Assembly: GCA_905214625.1 (NCBI GenBank)
Contig: CAJMMQ010000012.1
Location: forward strand, 1 to 64,000
DNA: 64,000 bases
Source: an uncultured bacterium
Lineage (GTDB): Bacteria > Bacteroidota > Bacteroidia > Bacteroidales > Bacteroidaceae
Direction of reading: 5' to 3'
In this document: in pieces, positions 8,040 through 16,334 of the stretch
Position numbering within the stretch: position 1 is the first letter of the stretch
Layout: the number at the start of each line of letters is the position of its first letter
The notes under the pieces: model-generated
Databases searched by the model: none
Told to the model about the DNA's origin: nothing
Seen by the model: the letters and a program-made list of their open reading frames with translations, nothing else
Program-made: the position numbers and the translations under genes

Positions 8040-9188
8040 ATGTCAACTATTAAAATCAAAAAAGTAGAAACAAAGAAAGACCTTGAGCGGTTTATAGACT
8101 TTCACTATGACCTCTACAAGGACAATGAGTATGACGTTCCCACACTGTTCAGCGACGACATGAACACCCTGAGCAAGGACAAGAACGCAGCGTTCGAGTT
8201 CTCCGAGGCCGAGTATTTCATGGCGTTCGACGGTCAGGGGCGCATGGTGGGCCGCGTGGCAGCCATAATCAACCACCGCGCCAACAAGCGCTGGGGGCGC
8301 AAGTGCGTAAGATTCGGATGGATAGACTTCATCGACGACATCAACGTGTCGAAGGCCCTGTTCGACGCCGTGGAAGAATACGGCAAGTCGAAAGGCATGG
8401 AAGAGATGATAGGTCCGCTCGGATTCACCGACCTCGACCCCGAAGGCATGCTCACAATGGGATTCGACCAGCTGGGCACTATGGCCACCATATACAACTA
8501 TCCGTACTATCCGGAGCACATGGAGAAGCTGGGCGACTTCGAGAAGGACAACGACTATGTGGAGTTTAAGCTCATGGTGCCCGACAAGGTGCCCGAGAAA
8601 TACACCAAGATAGCCGAGATGATACAGAAGCGCTACGACCTGCACATCAGAAAACTGACCAAGAAGGACGTGTTTGAGGGCGGCTACGGCAAGAAGATTT
8701 TCGAGCTGATAAACACCTGCTTCAAGGACCTCTACGGATATTCGGAGCTGTCTGAAAGGCAGATTGAGCAGTACATAAAGATGTACTTCCCTCTGGCCGA
8801 CCTCAGCCTCATCACCGTAGTAGAGGACCGCAGCGCCTGCAACAAGCCCGTGGCCGTGGGCATCACCATACCGTCGCTGTCGAGAGCGCTGCAGAAGTGC
8901 CGCCGCGGACGGCTCTGGCCCTTCGGATGGTGGCACGTGCTGAGGGCTCTGAAGGCGCACAAGACCGAGGGCGTAGACCTGCTGCTGCTCGGAGTGCTGC
9001 CCGAATACCGCATGAAGGGTGCCAACGCCCTTATGTTCTACGACCTCATACCGCGCTATCAGGCCTACGGATTCAAATGGGGCGAGAGCCAGGTTGAGAT
9101 GGAGACCAACGAGAACGTGCAGAGCCAGTGGCAGTATCTCGAAACCATCCTACACAAGAGAAGACGCTGCTACAAGAAGTGGATATAG
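8040..9188 (+). CDS. GNAT-fold acetyltransferase-like protein (YghO-type)
   Basis: 382 residues. The N-terminal half begins as a GNAT-like domain (KKVETKKDLERFIDFHYDLY, then an EYFMAFDGQGRMVGRVAAI strand) and continues with the conserved MIGPLGFTDLDPEGML block. That block marks the large, poorly characterised YghO-like family. The C-terminal half, with LLLLGVLPEYRMKGANALMFYD, forms a second acetyl-CoA-fold-like region. No substrate is known for the family. It stands alone, with its own promoter just upstream and a gap before the four-helix-bundle gene. Family identity is fairly firm; enzymatic activity is inference. Confidence 0.75.
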   Translation: MSTIKIKKVETKKDLERFIDFHYDLYKDNEYDVPTLFSDDMNTLSKDKNAAFEFSEAEYFMAFDGQGRMVGRVAAIINHRANKRWGRKCVRFGWIDFIDDINVSKALFDAVEEYGKSKGMEEMIGPLGFTDLDPEGMLTMGFDQLGTMATIYNYPYYPEHMEKLGDFEKDNDYVEFKLMVPDKVPEKYTKIAEMIQKRYDLHIRKLTKKDVFEGGYGKKIFELINTCFKDLYGYSELSERQIEQYIKMYFPLADLSLITVVEDRSACNKPVAVGITIPSLSRALQKCRRGRLWPFGWWHVLRALKAHKTEGVDLLLLGVLPEYRMKGANALMFYDLIPRYQAYGFKWGESQVEMETNENVQSQWQYLETILHKRRRCYKKWI

Positions 9189-9212
9189 ATTTTCTGCCGG
9201 CAAGACGGCAGA

Positions 9213-9245
9213 AAATAATTAAAAATTAAAAAGTAAAAATTAAAC
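9213..9245 (+). repeat. AT-rich inverted arm left of the four-helix-bundle gene
   Basis: AATTAAAAATTAAAAAGT-type sequence. The opposite arm at 9669-9700 is close to its reverse complement. The same motif recurs at 35054-35084 and 40412-40440. Confidence 0.6.
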
Positions 9246-9255
9246 AGCGAGGGGG

Positions 9256-9624
9256 ATGGCCGACGGCAATAACATTGTAAAAGAAAAGGCGGAGAAGTTC
9301 GCCATACGCATTGTTAAGTGCAGCAGGTTCATAAGGGAAACCAAACGTGAATACTCGCTTGCCGACCAGCTGCTGCGTTGCGGCACCAGCATAGGTGCCA
9401 ATCTTTATGAAGCTGAATTTGCACAAAGCAAAGCCGACTTTATAAGCAAGATGAGCATCGCATTTAAAGAAGCGTCTGAAACCAAATATTGGCTGTGGCT
9501 GCTCCACTCGACAGACATACTGGAAGACAAGATTTACTACTCAATGAACACCGACTTGAAGAATATCATAAGTCTTCTTGTTTCAATATTAAGGGCGTTG
9601 AAAGGTGTAGAAAGCAAGAAATAG
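9256..9624 (+). CDS. Four-helix-bundle protein (23S rRNA intervening-sequence type)
   Basis: 122 residues, almost all helical: EKAEKFAIRIVKC, then QLLRCGTSIGANLYEAEFAQS and a tail FIEMK-like KASETKYWLWLL. This is the four-helix-bundle family (TIGR02436-like) first noticed inside 23S rRNA intervening sequences. In many Bacteroidetes it occurs as isolated chromosomal copies of unknown function. A good ribosome site (GAGGGGG) precedes the ATG. The gene sits between two AT-rich inverted arms (9213-9245 and 9669-9700), with no rRNA nearby. Function unknown; it may be a retrohoming-derived or mobile unit (inference). Confidence 0.8.
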   Translation: MADGNNIVKEKAEKFAIRIVKCSRFIRETKREYSLADQLLRCGTSIGANLYEAEFAQSKADFISKMSIAFKEASETKYWLWLLHSTDILEDKIYYSMNTDLKNIISLLVSILRALKGVESKK

Positions 9625-9668
9625 CAGACTATACCACACTCAGCCGCCACAATGTTTCCGCCACGACG

Positions 9669-9700
9669 TTTAATTTTTAACTTTTAATTGTTAATTTTGG
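9669..9700 (-). repeat. AT-rich inverted arm right of the four-helix-bundle gene
   Basis: TTTAATTTTTAACTTTTAAT-type sequence, inverted partner of 9213-9245. It lies directly upstream of parE. Confidence 0.6.
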
Positions 9701-9706
9701 AATTTT

Positions 9707-11635
9707 ATGAGCGAAGAGAATAAAATTACAACTGAGTATACGGATGATAATATCAGGCACCTGTCTGACATGGAACACGTGCGCACCCGACCGGGAATGT
9801 ATATCGGCCGACTGGGCGACGGCTCCATGCCCGAAGACGGTATCTATGTGCTGCTCAAAGAGGTTATCGACAACTCTATCGACGAGTTTAAGATGAACGC
9901 CGGCAAGCGCATCGAGATTGATATAGACAACAGCCTCAGCGTGATGGTGCGCGACTACGGTCGAGGCATACCGCAGGGCAAGCTCATAGAGGCCGTAAGC
10001 GTGCTCAACACAGGAGGTAAATACGACTCTAAGGCGTTCAAGAAGAGCGTGGGACTAAACGGCGTGGGCATCAAGGCCGTCAACGCGCTAAGCTCCAGGT
10101 TTGAGGTAAGGTCTTACCGCGACGGCTCTGTACGCACGGCTACATTTGAACGCGGCGTGCTGAAAAGCGACACAACCGAGGAAACGCAGGACGAGACCGG
10201 TACATACATATACTTTGTGCCCGACGACACACTCTTCAAAAACTACTCTTTCCACCACGACTTCGTGGAGACGATGCTGCGCAACTACACTTACCTGAAC
10301 ACAGGACTGACCATCATGTACAACGGACGCAGGATTCTGAGCCGCAACGGACTTGAAGACCTGCTCAACGACACGATGACCACCGACGGAATCTACCCCA
10401 TAATACACCTCAAGGGCGAGGACATCGAGATTGCGTTCACACACACCAACCAATACGGCGAGGAGTATCACTCGTTCGTAAACGGACAGCACACCACGCA
10501 GGGCGGCACCCACCAGAGCGCGTTCAAGGAGCACATAGCCCGCACGATAAAGGAGTTTTTCAACAAAAACTTTGAATATACCGACATACGCAACGGCCTC
10601 GTGGCCGCCATTGCCGTAAACGTTGAGGAGCCTATGTTCGAGAGCCAGACCAAGATTAAGCTCGGCTCGCTCACCATGAGCCCCGACGGCGTGAGCGTGA
10701 ACAAGTACGTAGGCGACTTCATAAAGAACGAAGTGGACAACTATCTGCACAAACACGCCGACATAACGGAGGTGATGCTGCAGAAGATTCAGGCCAGCGA
10801 AAAGGAAAGAAAGGAGATGGCAGGAGTTACAAAGCTGGCACGCGAGCGGGCCAAGAAGGCCAACCTGCACAACCGAAAGCTGCGCGACTGCCGCATACAC
10901 TTCAGCGACGTGAAGAACAACCGCAAGGAGGAAAGCTCCATCTTCATAACCGAGGGCGACTCTGCGAGCGGTTCTATTACCAAGAGCCGCGACGTAAACA
11001 CTCAGGCCGTGTTCTCTCTCAGAGGCAAGCCGCTAAACTCTTTCGGACTGACAAAGAAGGTAGTGTACGAGAACGAGGAGTTCAATCTCCTTCAGGCGGC
11101 CCTCGACATTGAGGACGGACTCGACACTCTGCGCTACAACAAGGTGATTGTAGCAACCGATGCCGATGTCGACGGCATGCACATACGCCTGCTCATAATA
11201 ACCTTCTTCCTGCAATTCTTCCCGGAACTCATCAAGAAAGGCCACGTATATGTGCTTCAGACGCCGCTCTTCCGCGTAAGGAACAAGCGCACAAAGGTGC
11301 GCAACAAGAAGGCGCTCGAGGACGTTAAGGGCAAGAAGGGCGACTTCATCACCCGCTACTGCTACAGCGACGAGGAGCGCGTAAAGGCCATAGAGGAGCT
11401 TGGCCCCGACCCGGAGATAACCCGATTCAAAGGTTTAGGAGAGATAAGTCCCGACGAGTTTGTCAACTTCATCGGTCCCGACATGCGCCTTGAACAGGTA
11501 ACTCTCCACAAGACCGACCAGGTGCAGAAGCTTCTGGAGTATTACATGGGCAAGAATACGCCCGAGCGACAGAACTTCATCATAGACAATCTGGTAATAG
11601 AGGAAGACCGTCCCGAAGAGGAAGAAAAGTTCTGA
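9707..11635 (+). CDS. parE: DNA topoisomerase IV subunit B (ParE)
   Basis: 642 residues. It has a GHKL ATPase ([10 protein letters not shown], then GRGIP and [14 protein letters not shown]), a transducer domain, and TOPRIM with EGDSASGS and DADVDGMHI. The C-terminus [11 protein letters not shown]...IIDNLVIEE fits Bacteroidetes ParE better than GyrB. With ParC it forms topoisomerase IV, which decatenates replicated chromosomes. In Bacteroidetes parE is often near coaD and an S41 protease, as here. The start follows an AT-rich repeat arm, so the promoter may lie within or upstream of the four-helix gene. It is a full-length, ordinary gene. Confidence 0.92.
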   Translation: MSEENKITTEYTDDNIRHLSDMEHVRTRPGMYIGRLGDGSMPEDGIYVLLKEVIDNSIDEFKMNAGKRIEIDIDNSLSVMVRDYGRGIPQGKLIEAVSVLNTGGKYDSKAFKKSVGLNGVGIKAVNALSSRFEVRSYRDGSVRTATFERGVLKSDTTEETQDETGTYIYFVPDDTLFKNYSFHHDFVETMLRNYTYLNTGLTIMYNGRRILSRNGLEDLLNDTMTTDGIYPIIHLKGEDIEIAFTHTNQYGEEYHSFVNGQHTTQGGTHQSAFKEHIARTIKEFFNKNFEYTDIRNGLVAAIAVNVEEPMFESQTKIKLGSLTMSPDGVSVNKYVGDFIKNEVDNYLHKHADITEVMLQKIQASEKERKEMAGVTKLARERAKKANLHNRKLRDCRIHFSDVKNNRKEESSIFITEGDSASGSITKSRDVNTQAVFSLRGKPLNSFGLTKKVVYENEEFNLLQAALDIEDGLDTLRYNKVIVATDADVDGMHIRLLIITFFLQFFPELIKKGHVYVLQTPLFRVRNKRTKVRNKKALEDVKGKKGDFITRYCYSDEERVKAIEELGPDPEITRFKGLGEISPDEFVNFIGPDMRLEQVTLHKTDQVQKLLEYYMGKNTPERQNFIIDNLVIEEDRPEEEEKF

Positions 11636-11889
11636 TAAAGAGTGAAAGGAACGCAAGGGCAATACAGAAATAGCATAAAGGCCATACAAAAGGAACATAA
11701 TGGCCATACAAGAGGGCGAGAATGCTGATGCAGAATAAGCTTAAAAACCATGTGGAATAAGCATGAAAGCCATGCAAGAGGTATCCATCCCCGCATCATC
11801 AGTCCCATTCCTCCTATTTCTCCCACACCTCCCATTCATCCCATCGCTCCCATCCCCCACAATAATCCCATAAAAGAAACATCACAGCA

Positions 11890-13518
11890 ATGATAAGAAT
11901 AACTCTCAGAAAGATAAAAGCCGCACTGACAAAGACGGCCACAAAGGCCCTCATAGCCGCCGCACCGGCAATTATGTCGTGCCTTCCTGCCGGCGCACAG
12001 ATGAACATCAACTTCTCTTACGACAGTCCGCTGCGCAAGCTGCAGATAGCCGAAATGGCAATAAACAACCTCTACGTCGACTCGGTTGACGAGAAGAAGC
12101 TCGTTGAGGACGCAATAAGGGGAATGTTAGAGAAGCTCGACCCCCACTCGTCTTACTCCGACCCGGAGGAGGTTAAGGCCATGAACGAACCGCTGCATGG
12201 CAACTTCGACGGCATAGGCGTGCAGTTCAACATGGTTGACGACACGCTGCTCATAATTCAGCCCGTGGCTAAAGGCCCGTCGGAGAAGGTGGGCATCATG
12301 GCGGGCGACCGCATAGTGAACGTGAACGACACTGCCATTGCGGGCGTGAAGATGAAGAAAGAGGAGATAATGAAGCGTCTGCGCGGACCGCGCGGCACAA
12401 AGGTGAAACTGGGAATTGTGCGCCGCGGCGTGCCCGACGTGATGTATTTCACGGTGAAGAGAGACAAGATTCCGGTTAAGAGCGTGGACGCCGTGTACAT
12501 GATTCGTCCGCAGATAGGCTACATAAGGATAGGAAACTTCGGCGCAACGACATACAATGAGTTTATGGAAGGCATGGAGAAGCTGAAAGCCGAGGGCATG
12601 AAAGACCTGATACTCGACCTTCAGGACAACGGCGGAGGATACCTTCAGGCTGCCGTAGAGATAGCCAACGAGTTTCTGCCAAAGGACGACCTCATTGTGT
12701 ACACAGACGGGCGGCGCATCAAGCGCATGGACTATAAGGCGCGCGGCAACGGCTCTTTCCTTACGGGACGTGTGTATGTGCTCGTCAACGAGTTCACCGC
12801 GTCGGCCGCAGAGATTGTTACCGGAGCGATACAAGACCACGACCGCGGCATAGTAATCGGCCGCCGCACGTTCGGAAAGGGCCTCGTTCAGCGCCCCATC
12901 GACCTGCCCGACGGCTCTATGATACGACTTACCATTGCCCACTACTACACTCCTTCGGGACGCTGCATACAGAAACCATACACCAAGGGCGACATGGAAG
13001 ACTATGCGATGGACTTTGAGAAGCGCCTGAAACACGGCGAACTGACCAACCGCGACAGCATACACTTTGCCGATTCGCTGAAGTTCTACACGCTGAAAGA
13101 GCACCGCACGGTTTACGGCGGAGGAGGAATAATGCCCGACACGTTTGTTCCGCTGGACACGCTGCAGTACACCAAGTTCCACCGCCAGCTCGTGCTGAAG
13201 GGCATAGTGATAAACACCGACCTTAGATATATCGACAATAACCGCAAGCAACTTACCAGAAACTACCCCACGTTCGAGGCGTTCAGAAGCCGGTTTGAGG
13301 TGCCGCAGGAACTTATCGACGAGATAATGAAGGAGGCGGAGAAGCAGAAGATAAAGCCGAAAGACAACGACGAGCTGCAGCGCACGCTGCCTTATCTGAA
13401 ATCGCAGCTCAAGGCTCTCGTGGCGCGCGACCTCTTCGACATGAGCGAATACTTCCAGATTATCAACGAGACAAGCGACATCGTGAAGAAAGGAGTGGAG
13501 CTATCGGAAGGCAAGTAA
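11890..13518 (+). CDS. C-terminal-processing S41 peptidase with PDZ domain
   Basis: 542 residues. A signal-like N-terminus (AAAPAIMSCLPAGAQ) is followed by an N-terminal helical region, a PDZ domain (~100-190) and the S41 catalytic core. The Ser-Lys dyad lies in FTASAAEIVTGA and GRRTFGKGLVQ. This matches periplasmic CtpA/Prc-type proteases that trim or degrade envelope proteins. It is longer than typical CtpA because of a C-terminal helical extension of ~130 residues, common in Bacteroidetes homologues. It is downstream of parE (254-bp gap) and convergent with ybeY across a 32-bp-stem hairpin. In the gap upstream, only degenerate GGCCATACAAGAG and TCCCAT tracts are visible. Confidence 0.88.
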   Translation: MIRITLRKIKAALTKTATKALIAAAPAIMSCLPAGAQMNINFSYDSPLRKLQIAEMAINNLYVDSVDEKKLVEDAIRGMLEKLDPHSSYSDPEEVKAMNEPLHGNFDGIGVQFNMVDDTLLIIQPVAKGPSEKVGIMAGDRIVNVNDTAIAGVKMKKEEIMKRLRGPRGTKVKLGIVRRGVPDVMYFTVKRDKIPVKSVDAVYMIRPQIGYIRIGNFGATTYNEFMEGMEKLKAEGMKDLILDLQDNGGGYLQAAVEIANEFLPKDDLIVYTDGRRIKRMDYKARGNGSFLTGRVYVLVNEFTASAAEIVTGAIQDHDRGIVIGRRTFGKGLVQRPIDLPDGSMIRLTIAHYYTPSGRCIQKPYTKGDMEDYAMDFEKRLKHGELTNRDSIHFADSLKFYTLKEHRTVYGGGGIMPDTFVPLDTLQYTKFHRQLVLKGIVINTDLRYIDNNRKQLTRNYPTFEAFRSRFEVPQELIDEIMKEAEKQKIKPKDNDELQRTLPYLKSQLKALVARDLFDMSEYFQIINETSDIVKKGVELSEGK

Positions 13519-13527
13519 AGGGCTGAC

Positions 13528-13622
13528 GGGATAAGAGAAATGGGACCAATAAGACTAATATGGCGCCTGATGCAACACTATTGCACGGCCATTAGTCTTA
13601 TTGGTCCCATTATTCTTATCCC
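13528..13622. terminator. Long inverted repeat between convergent S41 protease and ybeY
   Basis: Two 32-bp arms (13528-13559 and 13591-13622) are complementary apart from two positions and contain GGGACCAATAAGACTAAT. They probably act as a bidirectional terminator. A weaker relative (CCATAAGACTTATGG) occurs in the terminator after deoC. Confidence 0.75.
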
Positions 13623-13633
13623 AGCGGGCCTTC

Positions 13634-14050
13634 TCAGAGCTTAATCATGGCGAGCGCCTTGTTCTCGGCAGCCTCCATAATCTCGCGCTCTCCGGGGCCT
13701 TTGTCGTTGATGCCGCAGAGATGCAGGATGCCGTGGATAATCACACGGTGAAGCTCCTCGTTGTAGTTCTTGCCCAGCTGCTCGGCGTTTGAGCGCACGG
13801 TGTCGAGCGAGATTACTATGTCGCCGCTGATAACGTCGCCCTCGTCATAGTCGAACGTGATGATGTCAGTATAGTAGTTGTGGCCCAGATACTCGTTGTT
13901 TACCTCAAGAATCTTGTCGTCGTTGACAAACATATATCCTATTTCGCCAACCTTGCGGCCATATTCGGCGGCCACGGCCTTTATCCATGCCGATGTGTCG
14001 CGCTTCCTTATTGCCGGCATTTTTACGCCGTCGGTGTTGTATGTTATCAT
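13634..14050 (-). CDS. ybeY: Endoribonuclease YbeY
   Basis: 138 residues. It carries the metal-binding signature HGILHLCGINDKG near residue 108, with a DIVISLDTV strand before it, as in the UPF0054/YbeY family. YbeY is a single-strand RNase used in 16S rRNA 3' maturation and ribosome quality control. Its length is normal. It is transcribed in the same direction as coaD and ruvB, with a 111-bp gap to coaD containing a small palindrome (TGCCGCAC/GTGCGGTA). Confidence 0.92.
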   Translation of the reverse strand: MITYNTDGVKMPAIRKRDTSAWIKAVAAEYGRKVGEIGYMFVNDDKILEVNNEYLGHNYYTDIITFDYDEGDVISGDIVISLDTVRSNAEQLGKNYNEELHRVIIHGILHLCGINDKGPGEREIMEAAENKALAMIKL

Positions 14051-14161
14051 ATTTTGCTGTTTATTTTCGTTCTGAAGGCTTGCCGCACGGCGTGCGGTAA
14101 AATATAGCCAGACTGCATCCGAGGCCGCCAGAGGCCACGATATGCCGTCTGAAAGGACTGT

Positions 14162-14641
14162 CTAAGGCTCCTTAATCTCTGTCTTGCGCCCCTGTTCTGC
14201 CGCCGGCAGAAACTCGGCGGCGTCCTTGCCGAAGTGGATAAGCTCGCGCACCATGCTCGACGACACGCTCTCATACTGCGGCTCGGCATACAGCAGGATG
14301 GTCTCTATGCCGCCGATTTTGCGGTTGATGTCGGCCTGCTCGCGCTCATACTCAAAGTCCTTGATGCTGCGCACGCCCTTGATGATGAAGCCTGCGCCCT
14401 CGCGGCGGGCGAAGTCTACTGTGAGGTCGCTGTATTCCTTTACCTCAACCTTAGGCTCGTCGGCATACAGGCGCGCAATGGCCTTCACCCTTGTCTGCGC
14501 GCTGTACATGTATTTCTTGCGCTCGTTGAAGCCAACGCCTATGACAATCCGGTCGAATAGCGGCAGCGCGCGGCTTACGATGGCATGATGACCTGTGGTG
14601 AAGGGGTCGAAGCTTCCTACGAATATGCCTGTTCTCTGCAT
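14162..14641 (-). CDS. coaD: Phosphopantetheine adenylyltransferase
   Basis: 159 residues, normal size. The nucleotidyl-transferase motif FDPFTTGHHAI (TxGH) is at the N-terminus, the middle reads IIKGVRSIKDFEYE, and SVSSSMVRE matches the ISSTxxR loop. It catalyses the fourth step of coenzyme A synthesis, 4'-phosphopantetheine + ATP to dephospho-CoA. It lies 67 bp downstream of ruvB and on the same strand, so co-transcription is likely. The proximity to parE is a recurrent Bacteroidetes arrangement. Confidence 0.95.
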   Translation of the reverse strand: MQRTGIFVGSFDPFTTGHHAIVSRALPLFDRIVIGVGFNERKKYMYSAQTRVKAIARLYADEPKVEVKEYSDLTVDFARREGAGFIIKGVRSIKDFEYEREQADINRKIGGIETILLYAEPQYESVSSSMVRELIHFGKDAAEFLPAAEQGRKTEIKEP

Positions 14642-14708
14642 TTATTTCTCTTTATTATTTTGTTGATTTTTCTATATACATTCAGTCTGACGGCACCGTC
14701 AGCGAGGC

Positions 14709-15749
14709 TTATCCCATGCCGAAGAGGTCGGGTTCCATAACGTTGCCGGCATACGGATTGCGGCCGAAGTGGCGGTAGGCAAGCTCCGTGGCCATGCGTC
14801 CGCGCGGCGTGCGCTTGATGAATCCCTCCATGATGAGGTAAGGCTCATACACCTCCTCAACGGTTCCTGCGTCTTCGCCTATTGCCGTTGCGATGGTCGT
14901 TATGCCCACGGGGCCACCCTTGAACTTGTCGATGATTGTAAGCAGAATCTTGTTGTCAATCTCGTCGAGGCCGTACTGGTCGATGTTCAGCGCCGTCAGC
15001 GCCACCTTCGATATGGCCGTGTCTATGCGCCCCGTGCCCTTCACCTGCGCAAAGTCTCTCACCCTGCGCAGCAGGGCGTTGGCTATACGCGGCGTTCCGC
15101 GGCTGCGGCGGGCTATCTCTACGGCCGCGTCGTCGTCGATAGGCACTTTAAGTATAGATGCCGAGCGCTTCAGAATCTTGGTGAGCGTCTCGGGCTCGTA
15201 GTATTCCAGATGCAGGTTGATGCCGAATCGGGCGCGCAGCGGCGCGGTGAGCAGTCCGCTGCGTGTTGTAGCTCCTACGAGAGTAAAGGGGTTGAGGTCA
15301 ATCTGTATCGAGCGCGCCGACGGTCCCTTGTCTATCATGATGTCAATGCGGTAGTCCTCCATTGCCGAGTAGAGATACTCCTCAACGACGGGCGACAGGC
15401 GGTGAATCTCGTCGATAAACAGCACGTCGTTAGGCTCGAGCGACGTCAGTATGCCTGCCAGGTCGCCCGGCTTGTCGAGCACGGGGCCGCTCGTCAGCTT
15501 GAAGCCCACGCCCAGCTCGTTGGCAATTATGTTGCTCAGCGTGGTCTTTCCCAGTCCGGGAGGGCCGTGCAGCAGGGTGTGGTCGAGCGGCTCGCCGCGG
15601 TATTTGGCGGCCTCAACGAACACCTCAAGGTTCTCAACCACCTTCTGCTGGCCGCTGAAGTCGCCGAAGCGCAGCGGTCTGAGGGCGTTCTCAAACTCCT
15701 TCTCGGCCGACGACAGCGACTCTTTTCTTATATCGAAATTATCGTCCAT
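14709..15749 (-). CDS. ruvB: Holliday junction branch-migration helicase RuvB
   Basis: 346 residues. Walker [10 protein letters not shown] (residues 62-70), Walker B DEIHR, sensor 1 GATTRSGLL, and a C-terminal winged helix ending in [15 protein letters not shown]. It is the hexameric AAA+ motor that drives branch migration with RuvA during recombinational repair. Full length with no anomalies. It has a good -7 box only 26-33 bp upstream of the ATG, so the leader is about 19 nt. Confidence 0.96.
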   Translation of the reverse strand: MDDNFDIRKESLSSAEKEFENALRPLRFGDFSGQQKVVENLEVFVEAAKYRGEPLDHTLLHGPPGLGKTTLSNIIANELGVGFKLTSGPVLDKPGDLAGILTSLEPNDVLFIDEIHRLSPVVEEYLYSAMEDYRIDIMIDKGPSARSIQIDLNPFTLVGATTRSGLLTAPLRARFGINLHLEYYEPETLTKILKRSASILKVPIDDDAAVEIARRSRGTPRIANALLRRVRDFAQVKGTGRIDTAISKVALTALNIDQYGLDEIDNKILLTIIDKFKGGPVGITTIATAIGEDAGTVEEVYEPYLIMEGFIKRTPRGRMATELAYRHFGRNPYAGNVMEPDLFGMG

Positions 15750-15774
15750 TATTCTATCTGGTTTCAGTCGAATG

Positions 15775-15782
15775 CAAAGTTA
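15775..15782 (-). promoter_or_regulatory. Bacteroidetes -7 box (TAACTTTG) for ruvB
   Basis: CAAAGTTA on the + strand; predicted transcription start is near 15768. Confidence 0.6.
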
Positions 15783-15949
15783 AGCATTTTATTTGTTATA
15801 ATCACGCAAAAACCGCAATAATATCTCTGCTCCGCCAACACCCGGCGGCAATGCAGCCACGGCCCGGTATGCCGCCGGTGGCGCATGCGCCCGTGACTTA
15901 TGGCATGCCTTGTCATACAGCTCCGAAATGCGCCCGTGCAGCGGCTGTT

Positions 15950-16037
15950 TTCCGATATGTGGCATTTTACATTCCGAAAGGCCACCTTTTACACGCCAAA
16001 AGGCCGTCTTTCGCAGGCTAAAACATGGCCTTTTGCA
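15950..16037 (-). repeat. 88-bp element (4 x 22 bp), reversed
   Basis: Reading on the minus strand, units begin at 16037, 16015, 15993 and 15971. The flank beyond 16037 matches the flank of the copy at 7725 (GCTCAATGCGT). The rest of this 585-bp gap holds only the TonB receptor's upstream region. Confidence 0.9.
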
Positions 16038-16238
16038 ACGCATTGAGCGTCAGGGCATTACGCAGGGGCACACAATCACGTTATAATCCTGCCATATACT
16101 GCACCTTAACCTGTACGCACACGGCAGCCCCTGTGACACGCAGAAAAACCTGCCTTAAAGCCGTCTGAATGTCATATTATGTTAACATAGGGCTTATATA
16201 AATATGTATTTAAACAGTTTTTAATATCTTGAAACTGT

Positions 16239-16291
16239 TTTGTAACAAGTTGTTAAATACACTATAACCGCAGCGTAACGGCTTTGTAACA
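16239..16291 (+). promoter_or_regulatory. Direct repeat TTTGTAACA upstream of the TonB receptor
   Basis: TTTGTAACA occurs at 16239-16247 and 16283-16291, 44 bp apart. It could be a regulator site for the receptor/phosphatase pair, for example a response to phosphate. This is conjecture; no known Bacteroidetes box was matched. Confidence 0.25.
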
Positions 16292-16334
16292 CAGAATGCA
16301 GACCTTTGCAGCGTTAAAATTATTTATGGTTTTT

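Noticed and set aside
9707..11635. DNA gyrase subunit B
   Set aside because: The C-terminal sequence and neighbourhood (coaD, S41 protease) fit ParE better.
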